In this document: positions 31,374 through 44,455 of the stretch, in pieces
Layout of the letters: each line of letters opens with the position of its first letter
How positions within the stretch are numbered: position 1 is the first letter of the stretch
Assembly: GCA_963854835.1 (NCBI GenBank)
Contig: OY978530.1
Span: 12,424,609 to 12,488,608 of the forward strand
DNA length: 64,000 bases
Direction of reading: 5' to 3'
Source: Megamerina dolium
Taxonomy: Eukaryota; Arthropoda; Insecta; Diptera; Megamerinidae
Program-made: the position numbers and the translations under genes
The notes under the pieces: generated by a model
The model's input: only the letters and a program-made list of their open reading frames with translations
Database searches by the model: none
What the model was told of the DNA's origin: nothing

Positions 31374-34300
31374 TGGTGGTCTGGTGGTGTTTTCACAAGG
31401 TAACGTGTCTAATTGCCTCAATCGGGTGGGGCTCGAGTAATCCTTGTTGAACTCATCGCAAGACAACTCACTGGCGGTCATGTAGTTTGATCTGAGCGCT
31501 ATGTGATGATGCCTTTATTTGTTAATGAGGGGTAGTCATGTAGGCGACCACCGGGCAACGTCTTCCTGGCACCCGCTAGGAGCCGGCTGAAGTGAGTGGC
31601 GAATATCTCCTCGGTTAGAAGTTGTGCGTTGGGTTTGGGACCCGCCACATAAAAAAACTTGCCCAATGAATAATATAAAAATGCCTCGGAAACGGACTAC
31701 CCCCTTTGTTGATGACCCCCGCAAACGAAAAAAGGACCATGATTTACGGATATCCACCTGGAATGTCCGGTCCCTTTATAGGGAGGGTGCCTCTATCCAG
31801 CTGGTCGATGTCCTCGAAAAATACAGAGCTGACATCACCGCTCTCCAGGAAATGCGATGGATGGGACAGGGCTGCTCCAAGGCTGAAAAGCACGAATTAG
31901 GATGTGGATTTTTGGTCAGCAAGAGACTACGACATCTTGTCTCACAGTTCACGCCTGTGAACGAACGGCTGGCCATAATCCGCATCAAGGCAAAATTTTT
32001 CAATATCAGCCTTATATGTGCCCACGACAATGTGACCAAGGAGAGCTTCTTTCAGCGCCTCGAAGAAGCTTATGACCTCTGCCCCCGCCACGATATCAAA
32101 ATCGTGCTTGGCGACTTTAATGCCAGGGTGGGCAAGGAAGGTACCTTTGGTCCAACTGTCGGAAAATTCAGTCTCCACCAGAACACCTCCGATAACGGAA
32201 TGAGGCTGATCGACTTCGCCGCAGAACGAAACATGGTAATTGGTGGTACCAGATTCCAGCATCTCGACATCCACAAAGCGACATGGCTGTCTCCAGATCA
32301 GAGAACAAGAAACCAAATTGATCATGTGGTGATTGACGGAAGGCATGCTTCCAGTGTGATGGACATGAAATCGATCCGTGGTGCCAACATCGACTCGGAT
32401 CACTACCTTGTTGCAGCTAAGGTTCGCACACGTTTATGTGTCGCAAATAACAAAAGAAGTCCCACACAGAGCAAGCTCGATGTCAGTAAGCTGCGATCAC
32501 CAGAGACAGCAGATGCATTTTCCACTCGACTATCGGATCTGCTTATACAGAACACTCCCCCACTTAATGATACATGCGCACGGTGGACACATATATCCCA
32601 CTCCATGACTACTGTGCCGAGGAGGTTATCGGTTACTACCGGCCTCTGAGGAATGAGTGGTATGATCAGGAGTGTCGCGACGCTACCGCAGAGAAAGACG
32701 CCGCCTACAGAAGAACCCTGCTAGCAGGCGCAACGCCAGCTGTTAAGGAGCGGTACAGAGAGAAAAGGAGTGCAGAGAGACGCCTTTTCAGGCGCAAGAA
32801 AAGAGAACAAGAAAGACGCGTGTGTGAGGAGATAGAGATGTGTATCGACAAGAATGAGACTCGAAAATTCTTCGAAAAGATCAAGCGCCTGAGTGTAGGT
32901 TTAAATCCCGGAGCCTCTTCTTGTCGTGATGGAAATGGGAATCTGGTTACAGATGTCCAGAGTGTACAGAGCCTATGGAGGGAACACTTCTCCACGTTAC
33001 TGAATGGCGATGCTACGAACAATTCCGCCAGTGGAGGAGAATGCCCGATAACCCCAATTACAGATGATGGTGTTGATGTTCCACCACCCTACTATGACGA
33101 GGATGAAACGGCCATTTTAAGGCTGAAGAACAACAAAGCTGCAGGTGCTGATGGCCTGCCTGCCGAGTTGTTTAAGACCGGAGGTGATGAGCTGCTCACC
33201 CGCATGCACCAGCTCATAAGCAGAATATGGTCGGATGAAAGCATGCCTGATGATTGGAGGCTCAGTGTTCTCTGGCCTGTACATAAAAAAGGAGACCCCA
33301 CCATTTGCGCCAATTACCGTGGAATAAGTCTCCTGAACATCGCATACAAGGTTCTATCGAGCGTACTGTGTGAAAGGTTGAATCCTATGCTCAGCAACCT
33401 GATTGGACCGTATCAGTGTGGCTTCAGACCTGGTAAATCCACCATCGACCAGATTTTCACACTGCGCCAAATCCTGGAGAAGACCCAAGAAAACAGATCG
33501 CACACACCACCTATTTGTTGATTATAAAGCCGCTTTCGACAGTCCGGTAAGGGATTACCTCTACGCAACAATGTCTGAGTTCGGTATTCCTGCAAAGCTC
33601 ATTCGACTTTGTAGAATGACACTGCATAACTCCTGTTGTGCAGTGAAAATTGGGAAGGACCTCTCCACACCGTTTAGTACCGAACGGGGTTTCAGACAAA
33701 GTGCTTCGTTATCGTGCGACTTCTTCAATCTTATTATGGAGAAAATAATACGAGCTGCTGATCTACGACATAATGGCACTATCTTCAACAAAAGTGTCAT
33801 GCTGTTAGCATATGCCGACGATATTGACATAATCGGCATGAACACGCGAGCAGTCAGTGCAGCATTCTCAGAGTTGGAAAGAGAGTCGCGTCGGATGGGT
33901 CTCGCGGTGAACGAGGGCAAGACGAAGTATCTAGTGTCAACAAACAAAGAGTCCCGGCATCTTGGACAGCACGTCACTGTTGACAACTACGCTTGTGAAG
34001 TAGTAAGGGACTTTGTCTATCTTGGAACCAGCATTAACAGCAGTAATGACGTCAGCTTGGAGATCATGCGTAGGATAGCTCTTGCTAACAGGTGTTACTT
34101 TGGGCTGAGTAAGCAATTGAGAAGTCGAGCGCTCTCTCGAAGAACGAAAACTACACTCTACAAGTCTCTCATCATGCCTGTCCTAACATATGGCGCTGAA
34201 GCCTGGACAATTTCCACCTCGGATGAGCGAATGCTTGGAGTTTTCGAGAGAAAAGTCCTACGCAAGATCTTTGGACCTATTTGCGTTGGTGTCGAGTACC

Positions 34301-34631
34301 GAATAAGGTACAACCATGAGCTGTACGAGCTGTATGCCGATATTGACATAGTAAAGCGCATCAAAAACCAGCGGCTGCGCTGGCTAGGTCATTTCGAGCG
34401 AATGGAAGAACACGCTCCAGCTAAGAAGGTGTTATATTCGGAACCCGCTGGAGGACGACGCAGAAGAGGAAGACCTAACCTCCGGTGGAAAGACCAAGTA
34501 CTGGAGAACTTGACGGCGCTTGGAATTTCTAACTGGTGCCAGCTAGCGAAGATCAGAGATGGCTGGCGAAGCATATTATATTCGGCCTAAATCGATATTC
34601 GGTTGTTATGGCCACATAAGTAAGTAAGTAA
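31374..34631 (+). mobile_element. RTE-clade LINE, copy 3
   Basis: The best-preserved copy in coding terms. It begins TGGTGGTCTGGTGGTG and ends in a (TAAG)n tail. Target duplication GATCCTAACCTC (31362-31373 and 34632-34643), with the empty site visible as GATCCAAACCTC in the related G2 3' region near 50240. One of the two 58-bp leader repeats is deleted. Confidence 0.94.
31681..34590 (+). pseudogene. RTE endonuclease-reverse transcriptase (copy 3)
   Basis: ATG at 31681 (MPRKRTTPFV). The endonuclease is open to 32649 and keeps TWNVRSLYREG, ALQEMRW, LGDFNARVGKEG, IDHVVIDG and DSDHYLV. A small deletion removes part of the CAHAPTDEKD stretch but keeps the frame. A frameshift near 32615 leads to 32574-33521 (linker and RT fingers with NNKAAGADGLPAELFK, NYRGISLL, GFRPGKST). 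A 1-base shift near 33500 leads to 33403-34590, 395 codons, with FVDYKAAFDSPV, LAYADDIDI and the complete C-terminus GRPNLRWKDQVLENL. FRQSASLSC replaces FRQGDSLSC. Only about two frameshifts separate it from an intact ORF. Confidence 0.93.
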
Positions 34632-35611
<980 letters not shown>

Positions 35612-35842
35612 CGAGGGCGGATTGATAATGAAGCTACCTAAGTAGGAAGAAAAACATTTTTTTTTTTTCAAAAACCATTTATTTCTAAACATAGTCTCCT
35701 TTTACTTCGACACACTTAGACGATATTCCAACTTTTTTATACCATCTGAATAAAACGATTTCGGGAACCCCTCAAAATACGCGTTAGTTTCGGTAATCAC
35801 TTCTTCGTCTGAAAAAAAAAATATGTGGCACTTAAAGCCCCA

Positions 35843-37975
35843 CGGCTACGATGTTATTTCAAATGGTCAACCGACATATTGGCTGACGGACAAGAGGAAA
35901 ATACCCGATCTCATAGACTTTGGAGTCGCCAAAGGTTTGCAGATGGAAAATATCTCCACAGAGTGTAATTATGATCTATCATCTGACCACTCACCCACGG
36001 TAATATCTATAAAATCACCAAGCCCCCAAGGTAATTGCGTTAGAAAGAAAATAGACTGGTTAAAATTCAAGAAATATATAAATTCCCATCTTCCTCTGAG
36101 TACTGTATTAAGAAATGGACACGATGTAGACTCAGCACTCGAAAAATTCAACCAGCTGCTCTCATTAGCTCTCAGCTCAGCCACCTGCACAAAGGTATGC
36201 AAGCAATCAAACTATAGCCCATACACACCAGCCGATATTGAATTGCTAGTAAGACAGAAAAGAAGACTCCGAAGACAATGGCAAGAATTCAGATCACCGA
36301 ATCTGAAAACACAGCTACAGCACTGCACTCGAAAGTTAAAGCAAGCCTTAAAAAATAAAAACAACAAAGAGTTAGAAGAGCACCTAGCGAAATTAACACC
36401 TGGTGAAGCGTCAGACTACTCTTAGTAGAAATCAGCAAAAAACTCAAATCGGCCAATTCTCACTGATTCCCCCATCCGGTTGAGTGACGGTAATTGGGCT
36501 AGAAGCAACTGTGAGAAGGGTTTGGCTTTTGCAAACCACCTAAAAAGTGTGTTTACACCCAATCCACCCTCTTCACAGTCCTCATTACCAATATTAACTT
36601 CTCAACCTTGCTCAATAACGCTCAAAATTAAAAAAAAGGACATATTCAAAGCAATTTATAAAGATTTAAACCCAAAAAAATCACCTGGTCCAGATAAAAT
36701 TACCGGTAAAATGATAAAAGAGCTACCTCCGGCTTCAGTAATTCATCTGATGCACATTTTCAATGCTATCCTTCGTATTAAACACTATCCCAAATGCTGG
36801 AAAACTTCAAAAATTATTATGATAGCAAAACCAGGAAAAGACCCTACAAAAGTTGCATCGTACAGACCTATCAGCCTCCTGCCTCTACTTTCTAAAGTAT
36901 TCGAAAAGCTACTTGTCATGAATATAACTCCATTTATTAATCTCAACCAACTGATTCCTCAACATCAGTTTGGATTTAGAAAACAGCACGGCACAATAGA
37001 ACAAGTCCACCGCATTGTAACTCTGATAAGGAACACTTTTGAAGAAAAAAAGTATTGCTCAGCTGTCTTTCTTGATATCACTCAAGCTTTCGATAAAGTA
37101 TGGCACGATGGCCTTATTTACAAACTCAAACTATTACTGCCTGCAAATGTCTCCTCATTGCTTAGTAGCTACCTCACGAAAAGACAATTTCTCGTACATC
37201 ACAAGGATTACACAACAAATCCATTGGATATTCACGCTGGCGTTCCTCAGAGAAGCGTTTTGGGCCCCTTACTGTATCTCTTATACACTACAGATATGTC
37301 CAGCAATAACTATACATTTATATCGACCTTTGCAGATGATACGGCAATATTGTGCACTCGCTCTAACCCCATAGAAGCTACTAAACTCCTGCAGACTCAT
37401 ATCGATTCTCTCGAAATCTGGCTAGCAAAATGGCGTATAAAAGTCAATGAATCAAAGAGCGTACATGTAACCTTCACGCTAAGGCCAGATACATGTCCCC
37501 CACTTAAAATTAATGGCCAATCAGTTCCACAATGTTCCTCAACAAAGTACTTGGGTATTCACCTCGACAGAAGGCTGACCTGGAAAAATCACATAGAGGC
37601 AAAGAAAACTCAGATCAAGCTTAAAATTAATCAGTTATCAGTGGCTGATACACAAAAGATCAAAGTTGAATCTCGAATACAAAGTGCTATTATATAAAGC
37701 AATCCTGAAGCCAATCTGGACTTATGGTATTCAGTTTTGGGGTACCGCATCTCCCTCTAATATCGAAAAATTGCAGCGAATACAATCCAAGTGTCTGCGA
37801 ATTATTGTAAACGCGCCTTGGTATATGTGGAACGTTACCATCCATAGAGATTTAAATTTACCCAGAATTTCTGAGGAAGTTGCAATGTCTTGCAGAAGCT
37901 ACATTTAAAAATTACACAGTCATCCGAATCCCCTTGCTAGGCAATTGTTGCTGAGCACGGGACATCGATTAAAAA
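35843..37975 (+). pseudogene. Jockey endonuclease end and reverse transcriptase
   Basis: Endonuclease end: GYDVISNGQPTYWLTDKRK, DFGVAKGL and the SSDHSPTVISI His (to 36010). The linker is basic (RQKRRLRRQWQEF) and stops at 36425. RT (36480-37697): LNPKKSPGPDKITG, AKPGKDPTKVASYRPISLLP, FGFRKQHGTIEQ, VFLDITQAFDKVWHDGL, GVPQRSVLGP (Arg replacing the usual Gly) and TFADDTAILC at 37330. A frameshift near 37660 leads to the C-terminus with WTYGIQFWGTAS and NAPWYMWN, then a stop near 37908 or shortly after. It is inactive because of truncation, two stops and the RQS substitution. Confidence 0.9.
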
Positions 37976-38154
37976 GAAAAGACACACTGAATATGCTGTG
38001 AAATTGCTATACCTCGTGACTCAACAAATTGTGATGGAACGTTGGGAATATCACATAATTTTATTTAGTTTGTAAGATTTGATTACATATTGTTAGTTTC
38101 TAAGTAATTTTAGAAAGATCCAATAAAAAAGCTTGTTAAAAAAAAAAAAAAAAA
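35843..38154 (+). mobile_element. Jockey-clade LINE, 5'-truncated, poly(A)
   Basis: Inserted in the SINE. Target duplication ACTTAAAGCCCCA (35830-35842 and 38155-38167). It ends in a run of A preceded by an AATAAA-like signal near 38121. It starts within the endonuclease, so it is a typical truncated insertion from incomplete reverse transcription. Confidence 0.9.
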
Positions 38155-38419
38155 ACTTAAAGCCCCAAAGGGCTCATTGGCCGAGCTTCTCTTCCATTAC
38201 TGTTGTGCGTCTTAAATTTTAGACAGTATTAGAAGGGACCTACTTATTTTAGCCGATTCCGAACGGCAGAACACTTTGACATCAATTTTTGTGAGCTTTG
38301 TCACAGAGTTCTTTTAGAAGCTTTTTCATGGCAAGTTGTTACTGTCGGAAGAATTGCCAATTGCTTATCAATATTAAATTTGTTATGCATCAGCCGAAGA
38401 TTGAACCACGAACTACAGA

Positions 38420-39346
38420 TCAGAAGGCGAGCACACTAACCACTGAGCTACGGCACCCACCGTTTGAGCTGAATCTTTTTCCTGCGAGCCATTTTTTCAA
38501 GTTTGGAAACAGGAAAAAGTCACTAGAAGCTAAATCTGGACTATAAGGTGGATGGTCAACCAATTCGAAGTGTATTGCACGTATTAGCATCGTATCTAAT
38601 GCTGCGTGAACCGGTGCGTTGTTTTGAAGAAAGAGCACTTTTTTCTTCTTTAAATGTGGTCTTGATTGCATCCTTCAATTGATCCAATAATGCACGATAA
38701 TACTTTCCTGTGGTTGTGGATCCTTTTTCAAGATAATCGACAATCAATATTCCGAGTGAATCCCAAAATACAGTGGCCATAACCTTGCCAGCCGATTTCA
38801 CTGCCTTCGCCTTCTTCAGAGCACTTCCACCAGCTTCCACCCATTGTTTCGATTGATTTTTGGTTTCAGGTGTGTAGTGGTGGACCCACGTTTCATCAAC
38901 AGTTATTAATCGACGCCAAAAATCAACAGGATTACGCTTTATCATGTCCAAACACCGCTGTGAAGTGGTCTCTCGAACTCGTTTTTGTTCGACACTGAGC
39001 AAACGTGGCACCCATCTTGCCGATAGCTTTTTCATTTGCAAATGTTCATGCAAAATGTTGAACACACATTCATATGAGATGTTTACCATTTCAACAATCT
39101 CACGCAACTTCACTCGGCGATCATTCATAACGATATCGAGGATTTTCTTGATATTTTCTTCAGTAACCACCTCTTTTGGCCTTCCTGTTGATGGTATTGT
39201 TGCAGTGCTTGTTCGGCAGCGTTTAAATTCAGCAATTCAATATTTCACCATGTAATCTGACGGAGCAGACTCACCGTAATGTTTATCGAGCTTTTCTTTT
39301 GTCAAATAATGGTGTTTAATCACTGCACGAAATTCGCTTTTTCCAT
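38420..39346 (-). pseudogene. mariner transposase, inactivated (copy B)
   Basis: The ATG at 39346 is followed at once by a 1-base deletion relative to copy A. The long open piece (39170-38556) has WVPRLLS, TVDETWVHHYTPE and the same linker, then shifts frame near 38650. The second Asp (LFLQNNAPVHAAL) is Asn here. YSPDLASSDFFLFPNLKKWLAGKRFSS (third Asp) is open to 38461, where the SINE begins; the last codons lie beyond the insertion, at 35805-35680. It is non-functional. Confidence 0.92.
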
Positions 39347-39520
39347 TTTTCAAGAAACATAAAAGTTGGTTACTTTAAACGACTACAACAAATAAACTAA
39401 TCGATGAATTTGGGTGAAATTTTAAGAGCTGACGTTTGGCAGATCGCAATTTCAAAAAGTTTTTGTAGTTGTGCTGCCTTTTTCGTACTTAGGTAGCTTC
39501 TTTATCAATTCGCCCTCGTA

Positions 39521-40314
39521 TTACAAAAATAAATTATTTTTATATGGAATATAAGAATATATGCATATCTTAATAAGAAAAATTAACTAAATAAGTGATA
39601 TAGTAGATATAGTAGTTATAATATATATAGTAAATATAAATGATCTATTATTGAAAAGGAATCTGGTAATTCCCCTGCAAACACAAGAGAGCATCAATAT
39701 GTCCACGAAAAACCAATATCAACTCATACAGTGAAATTTCGAGAGATGCCAACGCAGCAACATTAACAGCATTAACTACAGTAACAATCAAGAAAATTAT
39801 GACAAAAAGCTATCCTTGAGGCAGTAAAGAACAAATAAACCCAGAGCAGAAAGCAAAGCAGGCCCAGTACAGCGAGTACCCATAACAAACTTACAAAACA
39901 ATAAAATTTACAAACAATAACTTTGGCGTACCTAGCCGGCGCGACGTACCAAAGAGACATCAACAATAATAGCTATGCAACCACAACCGAATGAAATATT
40001 TCAGCTACTGTATTTATCAGTGACAATGGATTTTGATCCACATCAGAAGAAAATGATAAACAACAGAACCAAAATTACATATTCATTATTACTCAAATCA
40101 TTAAATACTTACACCAGGAGTACAGAGTTTCACATTGACAATATTGCGTAGCAGTGTGGTATACACAAAACCCACTTTGCAAGCTATTGTTCATACTATT
40201 CCATAACAAAAAATTCTGTCGAATCAAATCATTGGACACATTAGACACCAGCATCAACCCACAAGCACACCAACCCACCTTTCACTTAAACCAAGATAAT
40301 AATCCATGTGAATT
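39521..40314. other. Unidentified DNA, block B copy
   Basis: Near-identical to 9153-9939. Compared with block A, about 207 bases (9940-10146: the DNA up to and including the left third of the MITE) are deleted and replaced by a few filler bases at about 40307-40312. No gene seen. Confidence 0.5.
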
Positions 40315-40652
40315 GTGAATTTTTCCCGATCCATTTTACAAAATATTAGGTGTGTTCGCTAACAAAAAACTTTCAACAATTGTTAACAGTTTTCAACATA
40401 AAAAGCGTTGGAGAACAAATAAATCCAGCTGTCACTTACGAACTGTGAATGTCAATTTACAATAGTTTTCAGTTCACGTACTTCTTGTAGATTTTTTCAT
40501 ATCGAGAGTGACAGATGACAGAAATTGATAGTGATAGTAATGTAAGTGAGCAGACCTAATAATACAGCAATCAGCCGTTTAGTTAATCCGCAATACTGGC
40601 GTCTGTCAGGTTAATATTTCATTCGGAATTAGGCTGCCGTCTGTCTAGGGTA
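40315..40652. mobile_element. PIF/Harbinger-like MITE, copy 3 (left end deleted)
   Basis: Right two thirds of the MITE, matching copy 2 base for base at most positions, including the altered GGGTA end and the flanking TAA (40653-40655). It is the block B counterpart of copy 2, not an independent insertion. Confidence 0.85.
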
Positions 40653-40655
40653 TAA

Positions 40656-40954
40656 TCTCGCTCTAATTGCGGAAACAAAAACTTTGATAAAGAAGAAGTT
40701 GCTCTTTTCATCACTAGACTTCAACAACAAAAGCTGCAACAAAACTATTAAAAAAGCTAAGTACAACAGACAACAACCAGCAAGAAGATCATCGTCATCA
40801 TGGGTACCATAATCGTTGAATTACCAGTAACTATATATGTATATAACCCTCCGAATTTTGTTCTACATAAGTTTCATAGGTTTCATAGGTTTTATAAGAA
40901 AAAATTATTATTATTTCATAATGATAATTTTTTCTTCCTAAGAAAAGGGAAGGA
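40656..40954. other. Unidentified DNA, block B copy
   Basis: Counterpart of 10491-10789, nearly identical. No feature seen. Confidence 0.45.
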
Positions 40955-41687
40955 TGTTGCGAGCCAAAATATGAAATATGCACATATGCATATATTGCCT
41001 CGCGACATATTTCCCGAAATTGTGAACTACATATTAACCCATACACATACAAACATTGCTCGAAGTTGTGATATACACAATCTATACTAATATTACTTAT
41101 AATTGTTGAATGCCAGAACATTGAGCCAACTGAGTTGCAGTTGGGTGTGTAAATGCTGACAAACCACTTTCTCACACAATTCGTAGTTCTGCACGTACGT
41201 AAGCATGCCTGTGTAAGCATACATGATAGCTAAAATCACGCTTATGTGTGTGAATATCAAAAAGTTGCTTTCTCACGTAATATATACACACATGTGGAGT
41301 GCATCGATCGTGTACATACAAGTACGTACACACATACATGTTGACTTGATTTCAATTTAATTTCACTTAATTGTTCATGTGAAATAATATAATAATATTG
41401 AAGCTTAATTTATAAATTGATGTTCTTCCAAGTCCACGGTGTGTAGCAGATTGATTGATCTTACTTAATTATATTTAGATAATAGCTAGTACATACGTAT
41501 GAAATTATGTTCTACAGTTATATATTGATATACAGTTTATATCAATTTACTATATAACATAACTAGCAGCGAGTAAAAAGTAATGATTAAATATATTGAA
41601 ATATATCAATATGCAAATAACGTATACAACGTAGAGAGTGTGAAGAGCGTGAAAGTATGAAAGTATGGAGAACATGATTACCCCACA
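40955..41687 (-). repeat. G1 3' LTR, copy B
   Basis: 733 bp, same ends as 10790-11522 (TGTTGCGAGCC ... TACCCCACA on the plus strand). The minus-strand purine-rich tract ending AGGAAGGCCGAG abuts it at 41688-41700. Confidence 0.87.
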
Positions 41688-41750
41688 CTCGGCCTTCCTG
41701 ACTACTCATCAGACTCTGATGATACTTCAAAAATTTCTTCATTTTTGTCT

Positions 41751-42740
41751 TCATGGGTTACACACCCACGCATTTTCTTGGTTACTAATTATATTCGTAT
41801 CGTCTTCTTCATCTGATATCGGATTCTGAATTTCGTTCTCCGGCCAATATTTCATTTTGTCTGCACTGCTCTCTATAACATTCGGTCCTTCATGGTTGCC
41901 TTCTTTCTTAACGTTGTAGCGGTCAAACGCTTTTATAGCTGTGATACGATATGGGCCTAAAAATTTAGGTCGAATTTTTAAACCAGTTCCAAATTGTACT
42001 CTTTCAATTGCGACCAAATCTCCAATTTTGTATTTTCTAGATTCCTTTCTCTTCTTGTCGTAGTATCTTTTATTTTCAGCTTGTATTGCTATTATATCTC
42101 TTTTAGCCTGTTCTCTTATTTCCCGTCTTCCGTCCTGGAATTGTTTTCTCCATTCTTCTTCAATTATTTCCATAATATTCACGTTATTTTTAGTTCGCAT
42201 CTCTATTCCGACTAATAGATTAAATGGTGTAGTTTGTATCGCTCTGTGGTATGTTGAATTCAAAATTTGTTGGAGAGGCTTAACAAAACGGAACCATTTC
42301 TCAGGGTCATCCACCGATAATCTATTCAATACGGCAATTACGGTAGAATAAAGTCTCTCAATTTATCCGTTTTCCCTTGGAACCCCTACAGTAACGAAAA
42401 ATAGTTTGATTTCACGTTCTTTACAATAATTTTGGAAATTATTAGAAGTAAATGCTCCACTGTGATCTGCAATAATTCTTCGAGGGTATCCAAACGATTC
42501 TGCTATACTTTCCATCTTTTGTATTACTTCCTCCGTGTTCACTGTTTTCGTAGGAAATAGCCAGGAGTATTTAGTAAACCCATCTATAATAGCAATGATA
42601 TACCTGTAATGTTTTCTAGTACTTTACATAGGACCAAGGTGACCAACATGAAACGTCTGCAATGGCTGGTCATCCTTAGGTATTGGTTGAAGGAAGCATT
42701 CGGCTTTTCCGGTTTTTCTCTCGGCTAGGATACACTTCAC
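41751..42740 (-). pseudogene. G1 integrase (copy B)
   Basis: Continues from the RNase H-bearing frame. TFHVGHLGPM at the end of the frame 43385-42624 has Gly where copy A has Asp (VDHLGPM), so the first catalytic Asp is lost here. The second-Asp region (IIADHSGAFTSN) is near 42470. In-frame TAA at 42363-42365. The C-terminal piece 42329-41751 (192 codons) is open: LNRLSVDDPEKWFRFVKPLQ, HRAIQTTPFNLLVG, KIGDLVAIERVQFGTGLK and PKFLGPYRITAI, i.e. the part that guides DNA binding after the core. Confidence 0.87.
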
Positions 42741-44330
42741 ACAACCTCTTATGTGATGTTCTATTCGCTTTTGTATATTTTGTATGAAAAATTCCTTTTC
42801 CAGAATTTCCTTAATTTTCTTAATGTGAAAATGGCCTTTTTCATCGACATTTCTGATTATTCCTGTAATCATCGAATCTGGAACTACAAACAATAATTTA
42901 TTATTAACATGTTTGCTAAGAATTTCATTATACATTGTATAGTCATGATAAGGTTTATTCTGTAATATCTCAATTATAGCACGTATTCGTTCATCTTTCC
43001 CCTGGGCTTCTTTCAAGCGTTTTAAAAAGTTGTTGTTGTTGCTGGTTACGCACATACTAACAGGATTACGACTTAGGGCATCGACATGTTTCATTTTCGT
43101 CCCTGCTCTATGTTCGACAGTATAATCGAATTCTTCCATTAGCAATGCCCATCTTGCAACCCGTGTAGTTAAGTCTTTTTTTTTTAATGTACATTCAAAC
43201 GCTCTACAATCGGTCACGAACTTGAATCGTTGTCTCAGTAAGTATATTCTTAACCGTTTAACAGCTTCTATTACAGCCAACACTTCTAATTCGTAGCTGC
43301 AATATCGTTTCTCTTCATCAGTAGTCTTTTTGCTCATGAAATGTACAGGATGTAATGCGTTATCATCAGATCTTCTTTGCAGCAATATTGCACCATAGCC
43401 TTCTTTCGACGCATCTGTATGTAATTCCGTTTCGGCTCCATATTCAACAATTTTTAAAATTGGTTTCGAGGTAAGTATTGCTTTAATTGCATTGATGGCT
43501 ATGAGCTATTTCTCTTCTAATCTGATATCTTTTTTCAACAGGTTGCTGATTGGTCTAGTTATAATAGAAAAATATCGAATGAACTTTCTGTAATAACTAG
43601 CCCAACCTAGAAAGCTTTGTAGCTGCTTCACAGTCTTCGGAATGATTGTCTTAGTATTCGTTGTTGATGGATATATAAAGCCATTATTAATGTGATAGCC
43701 TAAGTATTCTATTTCTTCCTTCAATATCTGACATTTTTTCCATTTAATTTTTAAATCATTTGTGGCTGCTATATTTAGAAATCGTTTAAATCGATCAATT
43801 CCTTCCTCTAATGTTGCTGATGGAATCACAATATCATCTAAATATATTATAACGACGCCATCGTTAATCAAATTTCTCAGAATGTAATTAACATACTTCT
43901 GAAATACTGACGGTGAATAACAAAGTCCAAATGGAACCTTATTAAACTCATATTGGCGGTTACTGTTCACAAAAGAAGTATACTTTTTACTGTCTTCATC
44001 CACCATTACATGGAAAAACCCATTTTCAAGATCGAGTGTCGTAAAATACCTAGAGCTCTGAAGTTTATCTATTTGGTCTTCGATATTAGGCAACGGGTAC
44101 CTGTCTTAATTAATTTTCTTGTTTATGTTTCTATAATCGATACACAACCTATGACTTCCATCTTTCTTCTTCACTAATACGACCTGGCTAGCGTAGTCTG
44201 GACTGCTTTCACGAATAATACCTTGATTAACCCATTCGTTGATTTGGTCTTCACTTATCTTTTGTTCCTTCGGTGGGAATCTCCTCGGTGGTATATAAAT
44301 CGGCATTTCATCTGAAGTTACGATCTTCAT
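42741..44330 (-). pseudogene. G1 reverse transcriptase-RNase H (copy B)
   Basis: The RT start (44330-44106) has PIYIPPRRFPPKEQ, QGIIRESSPDYASQVVLVKK and DGSHRLCIDYRNIN. A stop at about 44106 interrupts just before 44093-43506: FTTLDLENGFFHV (first palm Asp), FGLCYSPSVFQ, IYLDDIVIPS (YLDD box), IEYLGYHI, LQSFLGWASYYRKFI. After a stop near 43505 and a frameshift near 43390, RNase H resumes with HFMSKKTTDEEKRYCSYELE, VTDCRAFECTL and EEFDYTVEHRAGTKMKHVDALSR. The rest of the frame is the integrase zinc-binding region (HIRGCVKCIL). The catalytic boxes are intact but the frame is broken at three or more points. Confidence 0.9.
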
Positions 44331-44455
44331 GTGGATTGGATTCTACAGGAGTTTCGGGAATATAATTTTCGATTAGTGTGGACACCTTTTCTTTAGTTTC
44401 TTTTTCTTGCAGGTGGGATAAACCAGGAAATATTGAACGAGTTTCGTTAACTTCG

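Larger units (their letters stand above)
35813..38460 (-). mobile_element. tRNA-derived SINE, full length, split by a LINE
   Basis: Read on the minus strand from 38460: a tRNA-like head with an A-box-like TAGCTCAGTGGTTAG and a B-box-like GGTTCAATC, i.e. an internal RNA polymerase III promoter; then an unrelated body; then AGCTCGGCCAATGAGCCCTT ... GTGCCACATA and a T-run at 35813-35821. About 320 bp without the inserted LINE. The target duplication in mariner is short and imperfect: CGTCTGA (35806-35812) and CGTTTGA (38461-38467). A truncated copy lies at 15888-15951. Confidence 0.75.
35612..39518 (-). mobile_element. mariner element, copy B, with nested insertions
   Basis: Same element as 7903-9150, with TA at 35610-35611 and 39519-39520. 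Between its left 200 bp (35612-35812) and the rest (from 38461) sits a SINE which in turn holds a Jockey LINE. The right flank matches copy A; the left flank is G2 3' DNA and does not. Confidence 0.94.

Noticed and set aside
38388..38460. tRNA gene on the minus strand
   Set aside because: A- and B-box-like sequences are present, but the sequence runs on into a body shared with another insertion and is flanked by a short duplication in mariner, so it is a SINE head.
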